A DNA stretch of 64,000 bases from Pontibacter litorisediminis. Its GTDB lineage: Bacteria; Bacteroidota; Bacteroidia; Cytophagales; Hymenobacteraceae. The stretch covers positions 496,001 through 560,000 of the forward strand of contig NZ_JARDUA010000001.1 of the NCBI RefSeq assembly GCF_029360645.1, given 5' to 3'. Below, piece after piece: positions 61,487-64,000 of the stretch. Position 1 is the first letter of the stretch. Every line of letters begins with the position of its first letter. The position numbers were made by a program, and so were the translations under genes. Below the pieces are notes generated by a model. That model searched no databases. It worked only from the letters and a program-made list of their open reading frames with translations, and was not told the DNA's origin.

Positions 61487-63619
61487 TTACCAAGCGTTTT
61501 CTTTTTTGAAGATTGAGATCGAGAGCCTGATTTTATAGTATTCGTAAGCTTCATTCAGCGCCTCAAAGATATCCTTCAGTTTGGCATCTACGCCAAGTTT
61601 AGCGATGGCCTTCGCAATAACCTTGTACTCCGCCCTGCTCACGTAGCGCTCCAGGTCTACTTTATACCCCTGCTCGTAAAGCGTGGCCAGGTGCGAGAAG
61701 ACGGTCACTGGGTTCAGGTTGCGCTCCTTGGCTATCAACTCTACACTGTACCCTTGGTTTAGCAACTCCAGCGTAGCCAAGTGAGTGGCTCCTTTTATCT
61801 TGTTGCCTTTGTTCTGCTCCTCGTTTATAAAATCAATGATCGCGGTGATGAAGGCGTCGCCGTAGCGCTCAAACTTCTGGGCACCCACACCGGATATGGC
61901 CAGCATCGCGATCTTGTTCGTTGGACGCTCGGCAGCCATTTCCTGCAAAGTGGTGTCGGTAAAGACCACGTAGGGCGGCACACCGTACTCGTCGGCCAGG
62001 CTCTTTCGTAGCGCGCGCAGCTTCTCGAACAGCGCATCCTTTATCAACTCGCGCTTCGGACGGGCTTTCACAGCAGGCTCCTCCTGCTTCACTTCCTCAA
62101 ACTTCACGAGCTGCACCTGGCGGCCCTCAAAGAGCACCTGCTTGCTCTGCTCCGTCAGTTTTAACGTATAGCCCTGGTCATACGCCATCTCGATCAGCCC
62201 CTCATTCAACAGCTGGTGCAGGTAACGGTTCCAGTCTAGTGTGCTGATGTCGCGGCCGGCCCCGTAGGTTTTCACCTTGTCAAAGCCCCCTTGCAGCACC
62301 TGCGCATTGCGGGCGCCCCGCAGCACATCCACCAGCAGGCTCATATTGGCGCGTTCCTGCGTCCGGGCAATGGCCGAGAGGGCTTTCTGCGCGATCACCG
62401 TACCGTCAAACCTAATGGGCGGGTTGCGGCAGATGTCGCAGTTGCCGCAGTCTTTGGTCATGGTTTCGCCAAAGTACTGCAACAGGATGCGGCGGCGGCA
62501 GGCGGCGGCCTCAGCAAACTGCTGCATGCGCTCCAACTTTACCAGCTGCAGCTCCGTTTGGTTCTCGTTCTGGCTCTCCTGCAGCATGCTGCGCATACTC
62601 ATCACATCGGCATAACTATAGAACAACAGCGCGTCCGACTTGGCCCCGTCACGCCCGGCACGGCCAATCTCCTGGTAATACCCCTCAATGTTCTTCGGCA
62701 GGTTGTAATGGATGACCCAACGCACGTTCGATTTATCTATGCCCATACCGAAGGCAATCGTGGCACACACGATTTGCACATCGTCGTTCAGAAACTCCTC
62801 CTGCGCCTTGGCCCGCGCGTTTGCCGACATGCCGGCATGGTAGTGGGTGGCGTTAAAGCCGCTGCGCTTCAACTTGTCTGCCAGGCTTTCGGTGGCCTTA
62901 CGGCTCAGGCAGTAGATGATGCCCGGTTGGTTCGGCCTTTTAGATAGAAAATCAGTGATCTTGTTGAAACGGTCGCGGCCTGGCTTCACCATCAGGTTGA
63001 TGTTGGGCCTGTCGAAAGAGGAAAGGTATACTTGCGGGTCGCGCAGGTACAGCTGCTCCTGAATGTCTTTTTGCGTGAGCCTGTCGGCAGTGGCGGTGAG
63101 GGCGATGACAGGAATATTCGGGAACTGCTGCTTCAGGGCCTTTAGCTGCGTGTACTCCGGGCGGAAGTCGTGCCCCCAGGACGAGATACAGTGGGCCTCA
63201 TCCACGGCGAAGAGAGAAATAGTGACACGGCGCAGGAACGCCAAAAAGCCAGAGGAGAGCAGCTTCTCGGGCGACACATACAGTAGCTTCAGCTTCCCCT
63301 CCAGACATTGGTTCTCGATCTGGTACTGCTGCTCCGCGCTTTGGGAGCTGTTGATGTAGGCGGCCGGAATACCGTTTGCCAGCAACGCCTCCACCTGGTC
63401 CTTCATCAGCGCGATCAGCGGCGACACCACCACGCACAGGCCTGGCTGCACCACCGCCGGCACCTGGTAGCAAACCGACTTACCGCCTCCGGTCGGCATC
63501 AGCACAACCACGTCCTTCCCCTGCAGCACCCCCTCAATGATCTGCTCCTGCATGGGGCGGAACTGTTCGTAGCCAAAGTATAGTTTCAGGGCTTCTCTCG
63601 CCTCTCTTATCGTCGCCAT
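61487..63619 (-). CDS. recQ: ATP-dependent DNA helicase RecQ
   Basis: RecQ is a 3'-5' helicase in recombination repair. I start it at the ATG at 63617-63619 ([28 protein letters not shown]); the preceding 25 codons of open frame are not RecQ-like. The 710 residues contain Walker A PTGGGKS (42-48), DEAH (140-143), motif [12 protein letters not shown] and the zinc-binding Cys set (AACRRR ... CGNCDIC). RQC and HRDC domains follow ([29 protein letters not shown]). The C-terminus (about 620-710, [33 protein letters not shown]) is a helix-turn-helix extension of the kind found in long RecQs. Confidence 0.96.
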   Translation of the reverse strand: MATIREAREALKLYFGYEQFRPMQEQIIEGVLQGKDVVVLMPTGGGKSVCYQVPAVVQPGLCVVVSPLIALMKDQVEALLANGIPAAYINSSQSAEQQYQIENQCLEGKLKLLYVSPEKLLSSGFLAFLRRVTISLFAVDEAHCISSWGHDFRPEYTQLKALKQQFPNIPVIALTATADRLTQKDIQEQLYLRDPQVYLSSFDRPNINLMVKPGRDRFNKITDFLSKRPNQPGIIYCLSRKATESLADKLKRSGFNATHYHAGMSANARAKAQEEFLNDDVQIVCATIAFGMGIDKSNVRWVIHYNLPKNIEGYYQEIGRAGRDGAKSDALLFYSYADVMSMRSMLQESQNENQTELQLVKLERMQQFAEAAACRRRILLQYFGETMTKDCGNCDICRNPPIRFDGTVIAQKALSAIARTQERANMSLLVDVLRGARNAQVLQGGFDKVKTYGAGRDISTLDWNRYLHQLLNEGLIEMAYDQGYTLKLTEQSKQVLFEGRQVQLVKFEEVKQEEPAVKARPKRELIKDALFEKLRALRKSLADEYGVPPYVVFTDTTLQEMAAERPTNKIAMLAISGVGAQKFERYGDAFITAIIDFINEEQNKGNKIKGATHLATLELLNQGYSVELIAKERNLNPVTVFSHLATLYEQGYKVDLERYVSRAEYKVIAKAIAKLGVDAKLKDIFEALNEAYEYYKIRLSISIFKKENAW

Positions 63620-63673
63620 AAGTATAAAAATCTCCTGCACAGGCTCACCTGCGCCTCCTGCTCTCTTTATCCC

Positions 63674-63681
63674 CAAAGGTA
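63674..63681 (-). promoter_or_regulatory. Candidate -7 box for recQ (TACCTTTG)
   Basis: Exact TAnnTTTG match on the minus strand, 54 bp upstream of the recQ ATG. No -33 TTG at the right distance. Confidence 0.35.
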
Positions 63682-63785
63682 ACCATAATGGCACTTAAAT
63701 ACGAGAAACTGTGCTGCTTTTCAATGTTCTGGAACCATCGGAAGCTACCGCCGTACCTTTTACCATACCTTAAAAAAGTAAAGCT

Positions 63786-64000
63786 ATGAAATCAGAAATA
63801 ACAAACAACCTGGAACACGTCCTGGTAAAGTGTATGACCGCCTGCGAAACCTGTGCTACCTTGTGCCTGCAGGAAGATAATGTAAAAATGATGGCCCGCT
63901 GCATCATGCTGGACCGCGATTGTGCAGACATCTGTGTGCTGACCGCCCAGTTTGTTGCCCGTAACTCACCGCATGCCAAGCACGTGATGAAGGAGTGCAT
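63786..64000 (+). CDS. Cys-rich four-helix-bundle copper-storage-like protein, cut by window edge
   Basis: The first 71 codons are visible: MKSEITNNLEHVLVKCMTACETCATLCLQ..., then MMARCIMLDRDCADICVLTAQFVARNSPHAKHVMKEC. The regular Cys spacing along helices (CMTACETCATLC; CIMLDRDCADIC) and the absence of a signal peptide match the cytosolic Csp/DUF326 four-helix-bundle family. Members of that family bind many Cu(I) ions inside the bundle. The third and fourth helices lie beyond the window. Its role as copper store is from family knowledge; no copper pump or sensor is in view. Confidence 0.8.
   Translation, partial: MKSEITNNLEHVLVKCMTACETCATLCLQEDNVKMMARCIMLDRDCADICVLTAQFVARNSPHAKHVMKEC

Noticed and set aside
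1-64000. TATACTT copies as promoter -7 boxes
   Set aside because: TATACTTTG resembles TAnTTTG, but most copies lie inside genes in either orientation and lack a -33 TTG, so promoter use cannot explain the enrichment.
1-64000. CRISPR arrays, tRNA/rRNA genes, insertion sequences, prophage
   Set aside because: I looked in all gaps over 100 bp and found no spaced repeats, cloverleaf, transposase or phage genes. The S24 repressor alone is not evidence of a prophage.

Overview
The window is chromosomal DNA of a Bacteroidota bacterium, most likely a Cytophagales/Hymenobacteraceae relative such as Pontibacter (inferred from memory of protein sequences; not searched). Supporting signs are a type IX secretion Plug protein, a DUF3276/PUR-like protein, a short Hc1-type histone-like protein, HU-CCDC81/SPOR and TonB/ExbBD envelope genes, long topoisomerase IV subunits, mostly weak Shine-Dalgarno sequences, and TTG...TAnnTTTG promoters of the Bacteroidota type. 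Base composition is near 50% GC. About 50 protein genes are visible. I see no rRNA, tRNA, CRISPR array, insertion sequence or prophage.

Layout. 1-2.3 kb (minus): mnmA, a lipoprotein, and the N-terminus of a subtilisin-like protease that runs off the left edge. 2.5-3.2 kb (plus): a TrpF-like protein lacking the catalytic Cys. 3.3-13.3 kb (minus): one tight eight-gene transcription unit (TPR protein, beta-barrel, HU-SPOR membrane protein, ExbB, ExbD, TonB, FolC, TrmB). 13.5-17.4 kb: holA, a DUF922-like protease and two AT-rich orphan genes. 17.4-22 kb: tyrS, Hc1-like histone, an alpha-oxoamine-synthase-family enzyme and a biotin carboxylase. 22.2-26.6 kb (minus): TPR lipoprotein, thrS, infC, rpmI, rplT. 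26.7-32.2 kb (minus): parE, parC and a TPR protein. 32.5-35.2 kb (plus): AI-2E-family transporter and an exonuclease/GIY-YIG repair fusion.

35.3-44.9 kb is a sugar cluster: fbaA, pfkB, a GH65 phosphorylase, a beta-phosphoglucomutase/trehalose-phosphatase fusion, a second beta-phosphoglucomutase-like HAD protein and pgi. Together they can convert a trehalose-type disaccharide to triose phosphates. 45-49.7 kb: a secreted protein with a possible kinase-like core, DUF58, RlpA, DUF3276 and ychF. 49.9-57.6 kb: T9SS Plug, a decayed NAD-binding gene, OsmC, an NtrY/NtrC-type two-component system and an FtsX/MacB-type permease with a sigma-54-like promoter and two tandem operator palindromes. 57.7-64 kb: pirin, an XRE-S24 repressor, a lipoprotein subtilase, recQ and the start of a Cys-rich copper-storage-like protein.

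The main features not explained by gene content are: a strongly over-represented heptamer AAGTATR spread over both strands; an apparent AUA start codon for IF3 behind a near-perfect Shine-Dalgarno; a membrane protein that appears to join a cytoplasmic HU-type domain to a periplasmic SPOR domain inside a Tol-like operon; a two-gene version of the mycobacterial OtsB1 domain set; and the tandem operator plus sigma-54 promoter.
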